Source: Poa pratensis (Eukaryota > Streptophyta > Magnoliopsida > Poales > Poaceae). From it: a DNA stretch of 64,000 bases. The stretch is taken from NCBI GenBank assembly GCA_947311845.1, contig CAMZMU010000034.1:92135263-92199262 (forward strand), read 5' to 3'. Of this stretch, positions 1 through 11,864 are shown in pieces (the stretch's first letter is position 1; each line of letters begins with the position of its first letter). Under the pieces are notes generated by a model that saw only the letters and a program-made list of their open reading frames with translations, made no database searches and was not told where the DNA came from. The position numbers and the translations under genes were made by a program.

Positions 1-95
1 AGCTCAGTCAGTTCTTTGGAGTGGAAAGAATATATAAAGTAAATGATGCAAGAAAGAAGAACATTGTAATATGTTAGTTCTTGGCCAGTACGCAC

Positions 96-2595
96 CACAA
101 AATTGAGGCTTAAATGAACTCCTTCAACAATAACAGACTGTTTCTGCTCCTCCCAGGATGTAATCAATCTGTCCAGGCTGTCAATAACCATCTCGCTTTG
201 TGCCTTGAACCCTTCTATTGCCATCTGCTTGTTGCCAATAAACTCAGTTCTAGGAGGTAATTCTGAGGTTCCATAATGAGATTTTTTAACATCTGAAGTG
301 TCATCTTTGCCCTCATTGGTGTTAGGATGAGAAACCACTGCGAGCTTCTTTGCCTGACGTTTGGCCTTTGACTGAGCAACTGCAACAGGGTCCAAGTAAT
401 CGCCTGCATGGTAGGTTGACGCATAAAGAAGTGGATTTTGCTTTTCATCTGCAAAGCTTCTCATCATATGGCGTATTGAATCAGTGGAAACTACTGTCGT
501 GATGCCCAATCTACTACCCTGGTAAAAACAAACAGACCGCATTAAAAATTCAGCAAGAGTCAGCATCATTCATCTGTTTTGATTTATGATGCTATCTTTT
601 AAACGCAACAAGATACACAATTGAACTGAAAACTTATTAAAGTGCTTTAAATTGATATTTGTTTCACATATATTTGTTATTAAATGCTTATAAATGTAAC
701 AAAGTAACGGGTAACCAAAATATTGTATAGTACGTCACTCATCAAGAAATGGACGAGACTCTTATGTTAGAGAATGGACATACCAACAAAGATGATAGAG
801 TAGACTTGCCGCATCCGCTTGTCCCACATAACAGTACTGTCACCGATTCCTTTCTCTCCTTAATTCTGATCAGAACAATCGGATAAGGCACAGTTGCAAA
901 AATGAGCTGTTACTCAATTCACCGAGGTAGCTACTCTGTGGTTATGATTGAATAGTGTGGTAAACTGATGCATCTTTTATTGGACAATGGGAGCATAATG
1001 CATGCACTGTGGTCATAAGATTTTTTTTGGCTTTTCCGCAAGGGAATCATTCAACTTTAACAATGCAATTTAAGCATGTTTTATTGTGAAGATAAAAGAC
1101 AAATAGATGACTTTAATTACATAATAGACAACGAAACATGTTTGTTTTGTTGCTTCTAAAACATATGGATTAAGAGAGGTGGAAACAGGGCAATACCTGC
1201 AAGCAAGAAGCAAGTCAGCCTTCTGGTTTGGTCCAACATACTTATATGCAGAGAGCGCATCGCACGCAACATTCAGAAACTTCTCTCTTGAAACAAGAAT
1301 GGTTGTCTGTGTCTTGTACAACTCGAATGGCACGCTGCTACTGCTTGCGTCTGGAATTTCTGGGTTCAGCATCTCATGATCTTCCCCAATGGCAAGGTTA
1401 GAGGCATTTCCGGACTTTGATGTATCCAAGAATTCACTCTTCATCATACTGAATACTCTCTTGCTAATCTGATGGTGCCAACAAGGGATGAAAAAAGGAA
1501 AAATTTCAAACATCACGAGAAAATAATACACTTGCGCAGTCAACATAAAAGTGTGCATCAAAGTTAATGACTAAAGCTTGCCTAAATAGACCGTCACGAA
1601 AAGGGAATATGTCAAACAGCCATGAGCAAATCAGAATAAAACAAAGCATGTCAAGTGAAAACCCAGTACCAGCTCAAATCAATTTCAAGATACGGACAAG
1701 AGAAACGGCAGCCCGTGGAACCAAAGATCCCAAGCATAAAGATCATGCAAGCCAAAGCGTAAATGTCTACATCATCATAACATGGTGCTGTCTTTTTCAT
1801 CATATAGCATAATAAAGTGAAGAACGGAATCGCCGTAACAAGGGGGCAACAGTTGCATGACAGTGTGTGATGATAACGACCCGCAAGCAAAGCATTGCCA
1901 AGAGACAAATTCAGTCTGCAACAAGAAGAATAGCTTGGAAAAGGAATCCGCTGAATCAGATCCAATCTTTTCGCTGCAGCAGAGAACGTCCCCGGCCAAA
2001 GACTGCGGAGAGTTCATGTCCAATCCATCCAAGGACCCAAGGACAGGGAGTTTGGGTTGAGCCAGGAACATGGCCTGCTCATGGATTTATTGGTAGAGAA
2101 GAGAAGTTGTCACCTTCCCATGTGAAATCGTTCCATCTTAAACCACACTACTGCCAAACACTCTGCTAGGCATGCCTAACTATCATCATCTGAAGTTCTG
2201 AACCAAGAACAAGCAATTCAGGCACAAGCATCAGAGCAACAAAAAAAGTACTATGCTAGTCATATGCTATTTATCCACGAAGGATCTACCGCATACAAAA
2301 ATCTAAATAGAAGCAGACAGTTTCATCCTCAGGACGGGCGTGAGCCCCTGTCCTGTCCTGTCGTCAGATCAGGCGAGAGTTTCGAATCGGAGGCGGGATG
2401 CGGGCGGCTGGGATCAAGATCAGAGGGCGAAGTAGCGAGAGAGGGGAGGAGGGAGCGGACCTTGAAGGCGTGGCGCGCCTTGCAGCCCATGAGCTGGAGG
2501 GTGCTCTGCAGCACGGGGCGCGTGTACCGGAACGCCCGGCGGCCGCCGCCGTCGGCGACCGCAATGTAGAGCAGCTTCGGCGGCGCCTCCGCCAT
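96..2595 (-). CDS. LPA1-like 2-phosphoglycerate kinase, 5' part of gene (runs off the window)
   Basis: Four exons can be joined without a frame break: 2461-2595, 1197-1468, 784-865 and 96-518. All junctions are GT-AG, and together they encode about 304 N-terminal residues. Exon 1 starts at the first ATG ([13 protein letters not shown]) and carries the [16 protein letters not shown] motif typical of plant 2-phosphoglycerate kinase-like proteins. Exon 3 holds a Walker A P-loop, GTSGCGKS, at residues 150-157. Exon 4 continues with [19 protein letters not shown] and [10 protein letters not shown], both family hallmarks. Rice and maize members (LPA1) affect seed phytic acid, and the enzyme class phosphorylates 2-phosphoglycerate using ATP. 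The remaining C-terminal exons lie left of base 1. Nothing visible disrupts the gene, so it looks functional. Whether it is the LPA1 ortholog or its grass paralog cannot be told from this part. Confidence 0.9.
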
Positions 2596-4733
2596 GGCTG
2601 GGGCAGCAGCAGGAGGCGGCCGGATGGATCAAGCGGAGGAGGAGGCCGCCTCACGGGTCAAAGATCGGGGTTTTGAGGCGCATTGCGGCGGCGGCGGCAC
2701 GGGCGACCGGCGCTCGTGGGCGTGGGAGGCGTGGCTGGAACGAGGTGTGGGCAGGTGTCATGGCGCCCACGCCCATGGCTTCCACATGGCCCCTCTCCTA
2801 TCGCCGCGTCGCCTTCCGCGTTCCCCCTTTGATGTCCTCGTCTCTGAAGTTTTGGGATTCTGTCTCCTCCATGGTTTCCTCCTCCCCCTCCGCTTTTATT
2901 GTGTCGCTGCCCCCTCGGTTTTTTCTTTTCTTCTTTTGTTTATTTATTGATTCGGTATACCAGTGGGAGTTTTAGGAGTGGCATTTAATAATTGTCTATA
3001 ACATCTTAAGAAATTATATATTGTAAAAGTTATATACAAGAAAAATCTAGGCAAATACTCGGTCTGTTCCAAATTATAAAATGTCTTGGATATTTTAGTA
3101 TCGACTACGTATAGCCTGAAACGAGTGACACACTGAAATGTGTTTATACACACGCGATTCGGAAAAAACTATAATTCGAAACATAGGGGATAAGCAATCT
3201 CTAACACATTCTCCTTCGAGTTGAATGATAATGTCCAACTTTCACAAAGAGAAAATAATAACAAGGGAGCTAAAAAAAAGTAATAACAAGCGAGCGGGTA
3301 CAATCTCGGCCGAAGAGAGCCATTCCACCTAGACATTATCGGTGCAAGGGATAACGTGTTGTTGCATAATCGTATAGCAATATTCCTCGTTCTTATTCTT
3401 TGAAGGGAGTTAACTCGCTTATAATTTAACGGCGCACGCTTCACAATCTAAATAACCAGACATCTATAAGAATAGATTCCAGTGGAAAAGTGACCATACC
3501 TATACGGTTTTGATGTAGACGCATCGGTTTAATGCCACACATTATCGACCGTGCTTATGGCTTTTTCGGATTCCCATTTCTTTTTCAACCGACATCAGCT
3601 TCATTGAAGAGAGTTTCGTATACAGATTTTAACTTGTCGTACCATGCTCTCTTTCATTTTAGACTTGTTTAGATTGAAGAAAAGGAAACAAGTACTTATT
3701 CTAGTGTGTAACCAACCGTCAGTATTGATAAGTTAAGAACCTTTAATGTTGTAGCGTTTCCATTTGATAGTTAATTAAGAGAAGAGCGCACAAAAGAAGA
3801 AGAAAAACCGTGCAACTTTTTTTTAAAGAATAACCAAGCAAAGATGCAAAATTTTGCAATTAACAGAAGATGCAAGTGTAATGGTTGATAAGATGGTATG
3901 ATTTTAGAACCGCCATGTAATTCATTCAGATATGTCAATGAAACATGATGAACAATGGGTGATTTCTTTGTCTTATCTTTAATAACTAGATATCACTAAA
4001 TTTGTGGTGAGACACATCGTGTGAAGAGATGGTGTCTTAGCTAAGAGAAGACTACTCTTTTTTCATTCTCTCCATTCCAACTCAGCAATTATTCTACGTG
4101 ACAACTTCCTTACATCCACACTTGTTGTGCCGACCATGTGCTCTTGTTTAATCCGACAACATGGCATGGTGAGACCAGAGACATGTCTCTCTTATAGAGA
4201 CGGAGCCAGGAGACAATATTTCAAATGTAATTTTTGTGTTTACCAATCAGCGTGTTCTATTTTTAGTAGACAAATTGCCACCATGTGTGATAACTAGCTG
4301 CGTGTGTATTTCTTGGGTCAAACTCCCTCCACGTCAGAAAAAATAATATTTGGACATTTCTTAAGTCAATCATTTTAAATTTGGCTACAAATATTGCTTC
4401 GTATGTTTAGATTGGGAACTTCTATCATATGTTTTGATTTGTATATGTATGAGTTCATCGATGCACATTAACAAGATTGGATATTCCACGGGTCTTAAGG
4501 TGAACATTTCCCCTCATATACCTATTTACATCCATCCTTCTTCGTTTATCCGACACACCAAATAACATGTTTTTCCTATCGCCAAAACTTCTAAAAAGGG
4601 AACAACCTACAACTCAAATGATGCACATTTTTTCTAAATCACACTAGTTGATTTTGATCAAGAAGAGGAGGTCGTCTCATGGAACCGGATCAAATATCAT
4701 TATGTCTCTTCTTTCACTCTTTACGCTTCCTCT
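2596..4733. other. Intergenic region upstream of the LPA1-like gene
   Basis: The first 300 bases are GC-rich and probably contain the 5' UTR and promoter of the LPA1-like gene, although no clear TATA box was identified. From about 2930 the sequence becomes AT-rich with no credible coding region. Bases 3058-3150 begin like a Stowaway MITE (a CTCxxTCTGTTCCAAATTATAA-type start) but no matching opposite end was found. Around 4192 is a single GACGGAGCCAGG sequence resembling one end of the hAT-type MITE described at 4734. Confidence 0.5.
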
Positions 4734-4900
4734 CAGGGACGGAGCCAGCACTCGGTATTGGAGGGGGCAGAATCAAGTTGGAGGGGGCGAAATAGCTTAG
4801 AACTACTAATTATAAGCATGATTACAAGTGAGTTTATGAAGGAAAACAATTTGTTGGGGGTGGCTTAGCCCCTGCCCGTCCCCCCCTTCCTCCGTCCCTG
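4734..4900. mobile_element. hAT-type MITE with 8-bp target duplication
   Basis: The element starts CAGGGACGGAG and ends CTCCGTCCCTG, an 11-bp perfect terminal inverted repeat. It is flanked by the direct repeat CTTCCTCT at 4726-4733 and 4901-4908. An 8-bp duplication with a CAGGG terminus is characteristic of the hAT superfamily. It is 167 bp long and non-coding, and contains G-tracts on the left and C-tracts on the right. The perfect duplication suggests a fairly recent insertion. Confidence 0.88.
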
Positions 4901-6591
4901 CTTCCTCTTCTATTATTTTCTTTCTTCATTTCTACTCCACCTAGCATAGTACTGGTGCACATATACTTTCCAGTTTCCTTGAAAGTTGTTGTGGACAATT
5001 GCATAACTTATGAGGTAATAATATACTTATAAAGTACTAGGATAAAAATTTGCGAGTAAAAGGAAAAAGATGCTAGAGTAATTTCACAATTTTTTCATCG
5101 TGGTGTTATAAAATTCCACGGCTGTAACTCGGCAACGTGCATTTCACTATTTAGAAAAAGGAACAAATTTTAGGCGCCATCCTGCCAGAAGATCACGATG
5201 CTAGTAAAAGGGAATTGTCCGACTGATTCACGATCCGATCTTGACAACGTTTATCCATGCCTTCTCGATGCTCTCTTGTATTCATTATTTTTCTCATTAT
5301 AATCACGTGGTGGGCTTCGTCCAATTGCATATCGATCGATAAGATCATGTCGAATCGTGTTCTCTTTGGTTGGTTTATGATATTGAGATAACTAGAACAA
5401 GAAACAGGTGCGTTAACTAAATCAAATCTACTAGCTTAATTTGGAGGTGAATGCTTGCATCCGTGGGTTTCTCGGCACCTGGCAGAAAATACAAGTTAAC
5501 TAGTAGTATTACTTCTTTTGTCTTGTTCCCATCATCCAAGATTCCAAAGAGAAAAAGTGCAACTTTGGATTAGGCAGCTGCATCCGCACTAATAAGTGCC
5601 TAGCACGTATGCTCTTGTTTAATCCACCAATATTTGTCAGATTAACCCGTCCACCATGTATTGGAAGCATACGAGTACTCCATGTATAGATGCATCAATT
5701 TTTGTGCAAACTTGAGACACTTATTTTGGGACGGAGTGAGTATCACTTTGTTGGAAGGAACCACGAGGCACAATTGGTACAAGATTGGGATATTTTTCAT
5801 TTCATGGGTTTCTCTATTTTCTCTCGACCTAAGGACATGTTAATTTGCTACTCCTCAACGTACGAGTTTTTCTTTTGTCGATGTCGACTGTTTGATGTGT
5901 GTTACGTTGTGATTCTTGTTGAAGTGTGCTAAATCACGTTCACATCGGACAAACAAGGTAGTCCACTAAAACCTAAAAAACTAAAAAAAACAGCCGATTC
6001 AGACGTAGATGGAACCAAAACATAAAGGAAACTCTAAAGGGGAGGGCACACCATGTTCAGTCCAGCCATGCGTCCTACACCCTAGACGCTTTTTATTTTT
6101 TGCTAGCGCATTCTTCTATTTTACATTGTAAGTGATATAGTGTTTGCTATCGCATATGTTGGATCATGGGGTCATCTTTTAATGGGTGAACGGAGCCAAG
6201 CCAATTGAAGATTGTCGGTGTCAAGATAACGTGTTGCATCGTGGTATCGGCGGATTCCACAATCTTATTTTTATTGGATTTACTATCGTGCTCTTTAGGA
6301 CAATGGCTATACATCACGACACAGATTTCACGCTCCATAAAGGACATGAACATTTTTTGTACCGATCGTTTTACATTTTGCGTAGCGAGCCTCTTGTTTA
6401 TGCTTAAGCAACCGTAGGCAGTTGGTTCTTGGCCAAATAATACACAAGCGTGTGGCCTTTTCGTGCAGACGACGAACCATGTACATTGACTCAAGTGACG
6501 CATGTTCACGATATGTATTTACTCTTTATTTTCTTCTGAGAAGGAGGTATGTATTTACATGGCCAAACAACACATCGATGACCATGTCTAT
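4901..6591. other. Intergenic region, AT-rich
   Basis: No credible gene was seen. Bases 5690-5741 look like the right end of a Thalos-type Stowaway MITE (GAGACACTTATTTTGGGACG followed by GAGTGAGTA), with its left half missing or eroded. The small open frames at 5661-5932 cover this relic and are not considered genes. Confidence 0.5.
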
Positions 6592-6678
6592 TACTCCCCT
6601 CCGTTCCATAGTTCTTGTCATGATTTTAGTTCACATTTCAACTAACACCACGACAACAATTACCAAACGGAGGTAGTA
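6592..6678. mobile_element. Short Stowaway-like MITE
   Basis: The sequence begins TACTCCCCTCCGTTCC and ends with CGGAGGTAGTA. This matches the inverted CTCCCTCCGT termini and TA target of Stowaway (Tc1/mariner-derived) MITEs. It is only about 85 bp and somewhat degenerate. Confidence 0.65.
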
Positions 6679-6946
6679 CAATTTATTCTCAATCTTTTCA
6701 TCCACAACACGTTTGATGGTGAATGGTTTGCATCAATGTCCTTGTGGACACCTGGCAGCCGGTGTCCCACGTGAAGGAAAGAGAGCGGAAAGAGAGTAAT
6801 TAAATCTCGGGAGAAATTTATACTCCGTTTTCAGGTATTGGCGATGCTCCTTGAAAGTAAATCATTTTTTTCGAGAATAAAGAAAGTAAATCATCAAAAT
6901 AATACTAAATGTAGCTAGCTAGCGATGCTCCTTGAAAGTTGTTGTG
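6679..6946. other. Intergenic spacer with a short internal duplication
   Basis: No gene was seen. GCGATGCTCCTTGAAAGT occurs twice, near 6840 and 6922, and a related CTTGAAAGTTGTTGTG sits near 4978. This indicates old local rearrangement before the copia element inserted at the right edge. Confidence 0.45.
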
Positions 6947-6951
6947 TCCCG

Positions 6952-7082
6952 AGTTTGATTTAGGGATTGTGCGTGAGGTCAAAGCCTCCACACGTCCACA
7001 ATATATATTGATCAGCATATTACATACACGACAGGAATACGGAAAGAGGTACGCTAGACCTAATACGAATACAACTCTAACA
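6952..7082 (-). repeat. 3' LTR of copia copy 1
   Basis: 131 bp. I see one difference from the 5' LTR, a T versus A in the third base of the plus-strand reading. Read on the minus strand it begins TGTTAGAG and ends in CT rather than the usual CA. Confidence 0.93.
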
Positions 7083-7093
7083 TACCCCCTCAA
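7083..7093 (-). other. Polypurine tract of copia copy 1
   Basis: On the minus strand the bases just before the 3' LTR read TTGAGGGGGTA, the purine-rich plus-strand primer expected at this position. Confidence 0.8.
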
Positions 7094-7102
7094 TCTAAAC
7101 CG

Positions 7103-8765
7103 CTATGTACATACAAGGTTAAGATTGGCCTTAAATCTGTCTAGCATCTGTCGTGTGGCTGGTTTAGTAAATACATCAGCCAGCTGATCGTTAGTGGAAA
7201 TAAACCTGACATCCAATGCACCGGCAGCTACTCGTTCTCGCACAAAATGGAAATCGATCTCAATGTGCTTAGTTCGAGCATGAAACACTGGATTCGCCGT
7301 CAGGTAAGTAGCCCCAAGATTATCGCACCATAAGATGGGCGTACGCTGCTGGGTTACTCCAAGTTCCTTGAGTAGAGAGTCTACCCATATCGCTTCAGCA
7401 GCACCATTTGCTAATGCCTTATACTCAGCCTCGGTACTTGATCTCGAAACTGTAGGTTGCTTCTTCGAACTCCATGAGATGAGATTCGGTCCAACAAATA
7501 CTGCAAAGCCACTCGTGGAGCGCCTATCATCCACGTCACCTGCCCAATCTGCATCCGTAAAAATACTAATGCCGGATAATGGAGATTTGCGAAAACGTAA
7601 ACCAGTTCTTAGTGTGCCTTTGACATATCGCAGGATGCGCTTAACTGACTCCCAATGTACATCAGTGGGCTGAGAGAGAAACTGACACACTTTGTTCACA
7701 GCAAAAGAAATGTCCGGACGAGTGAGGGTCAAATACTGCAGTCCGCCAACAACACTGCGATACCGGAAAGAATCATCGGCACCAAGTGGCGAACCCGTGT
7801 CACGAGCCAATCTCACGGAAGTGTCAAGCGGTGTGGAGGTGGCATTACAATTCTCCATGTTGACGCGATGAAGAAGATCGAGAGCATACTTCCGCTGAGT
7901 CAATGTCATACCCCCTGAACTGTAAGACGCCTCCAATCCAAGGAAATAATCCAGCTTACCCAAATCCTTAATAGGAAAACTGTCTGAGAGGGAACGCACC
8001 AGACGATCAACAGCCTCTGGAGTAGAGCCAGCAATGACAATATCATCAACATACACCAACATGTATATGTGAACCCCGTCGCGAGAAAATATAAACAGAG
8101 ACGTATCAGCCTTGGACGAGATGAAACCAAGCTGATGAAGAAGCTGACTCAAGCGAGCATACCATGCACGGGGTGACTGCTTCAGACCATAGATAGACCG
8201 TTGAAGCTTGCAGACATGAGAGGGGTACCGATCATCCTCAAACCCTGGGGGCTGCTGCATATAGACGTCCTCATTTAAAACCCGTGAAGAAAAGCATTGC
8301 TAACATCAACCTGTCGAAGACACCAATCACGAGAAATTGCGAGGGACAGGACTAGACGCACAGTTGCAGGCTTAACAACTGGACTGAAGGTATCACCATA
8401 GTCAATCCCATGCTGCTGTGTGAATCCGCGTGCAACCAGACGCGCCTTATGCTTATCAATAGAGCCATCAGGACGATGCTTGGTCTTGAAAATCCATTTG
8501 CTGCCAACAATATTAACACGGGAGGTCGAGGCACCAAGATCCATGTCTTATTGTGAGATAGAGCAGCAAATTCATCCTCCATGGCAGCACGCCACGCAGG
8601 TTCACTCAAGGCGTCACGATGCGACGACGGTGCAGCGAAGAACGCACGACGTCGAGGATCATACCGCACGGTGCCGTCAGTGAACTTCTTCTCTTTTCTT
8701 GTGTTATCGCGGAGGCGAGTAATCATTGTGTGCCCTGGTTCGATCACAGGTTCAACGATGCTCAA
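7103..8765 (-). pseudogene. Reverse transcriptase and RNase H of copia copy 1, frameshifted
   Basis: The region encodes copia reverse transcriptase and RNase H. Visible motifs are [45 protein letters not shown] and the catalytic YVDDIVIAG. The RNase H part has [17 protein letters not shown] and [10 protein letters not shown], and ends [15 protein letters not shown]. The C-terminal 385 codons (7103-8260) are open. Single-base shifts separate this block from the next at about 8262-8275, just after AFLHGF, and again near 8515. The active-site aspartates are present, so only the frame is damaged. The same type of small indel recurs throughout the element, which could reflect decay or assembly errors. 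Confidence 0.9.
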
Positions 8766-9110
8766 CCGAAGGTGACGCGGCCGGCGACGCAGTCGACGTC
8801 ACGGCAGAAGGCGACACGGGCTGGGCATCAGCTGCAGGGAAGACGAGCTGGGTCGAAGTGTTGGACTGGTCCAGATCCGCTGGAACCGGTGCCGCGACAC
8901 GGAAGGCGCGCATGGTGACATAGATGCAGAGGCACCCGGCCCATGTTGGAAGCAGGATCCAAATGTGTACGGGGAAGCGAGCTGTGCATGGCTTCCTCAT
9001 GCATATGCACACGTTGGGGCGATCCTTGCATGGCTTCCTCATGCACATGGATCGATCGATCGGTGCTAGCTCCAGGCAGCTCCTCAGGCACCTGCACAGG
9101 AGACACTTCG
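8760..9110 (-). other. Low-complexity linker between integrase and RT in copia copy 1
   Basis: This stretch corresponds to the variable linker of copia polyproteins. It includes a direct repeat of GCATGGCTTCCTCATGCA near 8987 and 9029, about 40 bases apart. No domain is recognisable. Confidence 0.5.
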
Positions 9111-9111
9111 C

Positions 9112-10396
9112 CTAATGTAGGCGATTAGTGGACAGGTAAGTTAAGTCATATTTACGCATAGGTTCACTCGTAACCGGTTCATTAGAAGGAAATGAAATAG
9201 ATTCTGCAAGAGTAGATACGTCAACAGAAACACCGGGTGTGGAGAACGGAAAAACTGACTCGTCGAAAACCACATCACGAGAAATATATATCCGACCCGT
9301 GGAACGATCTAAACACTTGTATCCCTTATGCATCGGGCTGTAGCCTAAAACACACACATTTTAGAACGGAAGTCTAATTTGTGAGAATTGTACTTGCGGA
9401 GACTCGGCCAACAGGCGCACCCAAAGATGCGAAGAAAATCATAGTTTGGTTGAACATGCAACAAGCGAAAAATAGGTGTTTCCTTGTTGAGAACCGGTGT
9501 GGGCATACGATTAATGAGATACAAGCTGTGAGAAACGCTTCATCCCAATAACGGAGGGGAAGCGATGAGTGTGCAAGTAAGGCGAGACCCGTCTCAACGA
9601 GATGGCGATGCTTACGCTCAGCAATGCCGTTCTGTTGTGAAGTGTGAGGACATGAGACACGGTGCGAGATCCCGGTGCGTTGAAAATATCGATGGAGTTT
9701 GTGATATTCACCACCCCAATCAGACTGAACTGCCTTGATTTTAGTATCCAAAAGGCGTTCCACATGAGTCTGGAAATTGTAAAAGACTTGCTCAACGTCA
9801 GACTTGTGTTTAAGGAGATAATCCAGCAAAAACGAGAATAGTCATCGATAAAGCTAACATAGTACTTGTACCCCCCAGACGACATACGAGCTGGACCCCA
9901 GACATCACTATGAACTAGCTCCAAAGGCATATTGGAAACACGTGAAGAAGCATTATAAGATAACTGGCGGCTCTTGGCACGCTGACAAGCATCACAAACT
10001 GAAGACGAGTGTCTGACGAACACAAAAGCTTATTTGTTTTGACAATAGACTGAACGACATTATTTGTAGGTGTCCAAGACGCTGATGCCACTGCGTAGGC
10101 GTGACCCTGACACTAGCTGATGCTTGACGAGATGAAGTGAAAGCACGTGTGAACGGGACGGGGTAGAGTCCCCCCTGACTCCTACCGTGAAGCAGAATTT
10201 TTTGTGGCCTTATCCTTAACACAGAAAAAATGACGGTGAAACTCAACAAAAACGTCATTATCGGAACAAGTCGATAAACAGAAAGGAGATGCTTGCTAAT
10301 GTGTGGAACATGAAGGATGTTTTTCAGTTGTAGAGATGAACCGGTTAAATTCGAATGACCAATATGCGAAATAGACAAACCTGCACCATTGGCCAC
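9112..10396 (-). pseudogene. Protease/integrase region of copia copy 1, frameshifted
   Basis: Reading on the minus strand, the protease tail and GAG-pre-integrase motif (TQWHQRLGHL) are followed by integrase. The integrase core shows VHSDVWGPARMSSGGYKYYV with FIDDYSR (first Asp), then QSDWGGEYHKLHRYF (second Asp) and the Glu in QNGIAERKHRHLVE, so the DDE triad is represented. The C-terminal [20 protein letters not shown] motif at about 9270-9340 is typical of copia integrase. Several one-base shifts, for instance near 9520-9560 and 9830, divide it into at least four short frames. Confidence 0.88.
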
Positions 10397-10447
10397 GTAG
10401 ACTTGATCCTTCCCACCATAGCGCTCATGAACGTGAAGACGCTCGAG

Positions 10448-11525
10448 TCACTCGTCAGGTGATCTGTAGCACCGTATCCATGTGCCAGTGTGGATTGTCG
10501 GTGGAGCTGGTGGAGGCGGAGTTCCCGACACGCTGATTGTTGTTGTTGTTGGGGCGGTAATCCTGATCATAGCGCTGGCGACAAGCGCCTGCCTCATGCC
10601 CCCAATTACCGCAAATCTGACAGCGCGGTCTCCAACGACAATTGCGTCCGCCGCTGCAGTCTCCATTGCCTCCATTGCGACCACCATACCCTCCATTAGG
10701 GTTGGCGCCATCGTTGCCGCCATTGCGGCCTTGCCCCGGCTGACCATAGGGGCGATTTCCACCGTTGATGACGGGGTTCCCGCCTTGATAAAGCGGGCTA
10801 TAATCCTGCACGTGTGGACGGCCGAAGTTGCCGACAGGTGCGGAGCGCGACGCGGCATGGACAGAAGACACCCACTCCTCAACCTGAGCCTGTTGTGCCG
10901 GAGGGACTCGAAGGAGAGGATGTGCGCATAGAATTCGGTGTAAGGAACCGATTTGTTGCCGACGGTCAGCGACGCCGCGATGGAGTTGTACGCGGAGCCG
11001 AGGCCGGTGATGATGTAATCGACGAGTTCGTCGGAGACATGGGTTCCTCCTGCAGCCATGGCGTCGGCGAGGGCCTTCATTTATGCATATAGGCTGCTGC
11101 GGTGAGGTCCTCCTTCCGCGTCGATTGGAGCTGACGACGAATATGGCGAATATTAGCACGGCTCTGAGCGCCGTACATGGCGTGAACAGCCGTCCACGCT
11201 GCTGCCGCGCTCGTGCAGCCGATGAGCTGACACGCGATGTCCGGGTCCATCGATCCGAGAAGCAGCCCAAGGACCCGCTGGTCCTGAGTCCACCATTGGT
11301 GGTACGCCGGGTTGGGGACGGTCGACGCATTGACTCCTTCCCTTGGGTGAGTGTCTTCGCCGGTGCCGGAGACGATCCGTCGAGGTGGACATGAAGGCCG
11401 GCACCGGAGAGATTTGGAAGGAGGAGACCCTTCCACAACACGAAGTTGCTGGTGTCCAAGCGGACGGCGACGGGAGGCACGGACGAGTCGGGCGTCGAGA
11501 GTGACGACGACGAGGGGAGGGCCAT
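10448..11525 (-). pseudogene. Gag of copia copy 1, frameshifted
   Basis: The probable start is at 11525 (MALPSSSSLSTP). The gag_pre/UBN2-like body includes LLGSMDPDIACQLIG and AAWTAVHAMYGAQSRANI, and a CCHC zinc knuckle CQICGNWGHEAGAC sits near 10600. Frame changes occur around 11330-11436 and near 10850, and an in-frame stop lies before residue M of MKALADAM at 11080. The protein would bind and package element RNA if intact. Confidence 0.85.
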
Positions 11526-11716
11526 CGCGGCGGCGGCGGAAAGATCTCGCGGCGGCTGCGGAGAAGAGAGGCGGCGGAAGGACTCGCTCGCCTTCTACGA
11601 TCGTGTGGATCGTGAGCTGATCAATTGATTAGGCTGATCGATCGTACTAGCTAGCTGATCAATCGGATCGTAAGATCGGATCGTGAGCTGATGACGGCCG
11701 CGGCGCGCGCTACGCA

Positions 11717-11728
11717 GCTCTGATACCA
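11717..11728 (-). other. Primer-binding site (initiator tRNA-Met) of copia copy 1
   Basis: The minus strand reads TGGTATCAGAGC immediately after the 5' LTR. This is the complement of the 3' end of plant initiator tRNA-Met and the classic copia primer-binding site. There is no spacer between it and the LTR, which fixes the LTR boundary. Confidence 0.93.
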
Positions 11729-11859
11729 AGATTGATTTAGGGATTGTGCGTGAGGTCAAAGCCTCCACACGTCCACAATATATATTGATCAGCATATTAC
11801 ATACACGACAGGAATACGGAAAGAGGTACGCTAGACCTAATACGAATACAACTCTAACA
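11729..11859 (-). repeat. 5' LTR of copia copy 1
   Basis: 131 bp, the same length as the 3' LTR and differing at one visible base. It is followed by target duplication TCCCG. Confidence 0.93.
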
Positions 11860-11864
11860 TCCCG

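Larger units (their letters stand above)
6952..11859 (-). mobile_element. Ty1/copia LTR retrotransposon, copy 1 (4.9 kb)
   Basis: Two 131-bp LTRs (6952-7082 and 11729-11859) bound the element. It is flanked by a 5-bp target duplication TCCCG at 6947-6951 and 11860-11864. A primer-binding site complementary to initiator tRNA-Met lies directly next to the right LTR, and a polypurine tract directly next to the left LTR, so transcription runs on the minus strand. The coding order is gag, protease/integrase, then reverse transcriptase/RNase H, which is the copia order. The reading frame is broken several times. The small size and short LTRs resemble the Ale/Retrofit lineage; that assignment is an inference. 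Confidence 0.96.

Noticed and set aside
3058..3150. Stowaway MITE
   Set aside because: Only one end is recognisable; the required inverted second end and TA boundary were not found.
6147..6509. 120-codon minus-strand frame
   Set aside because: No motif and no codon bias, and overlapping frames of similar length occur on the other strand.
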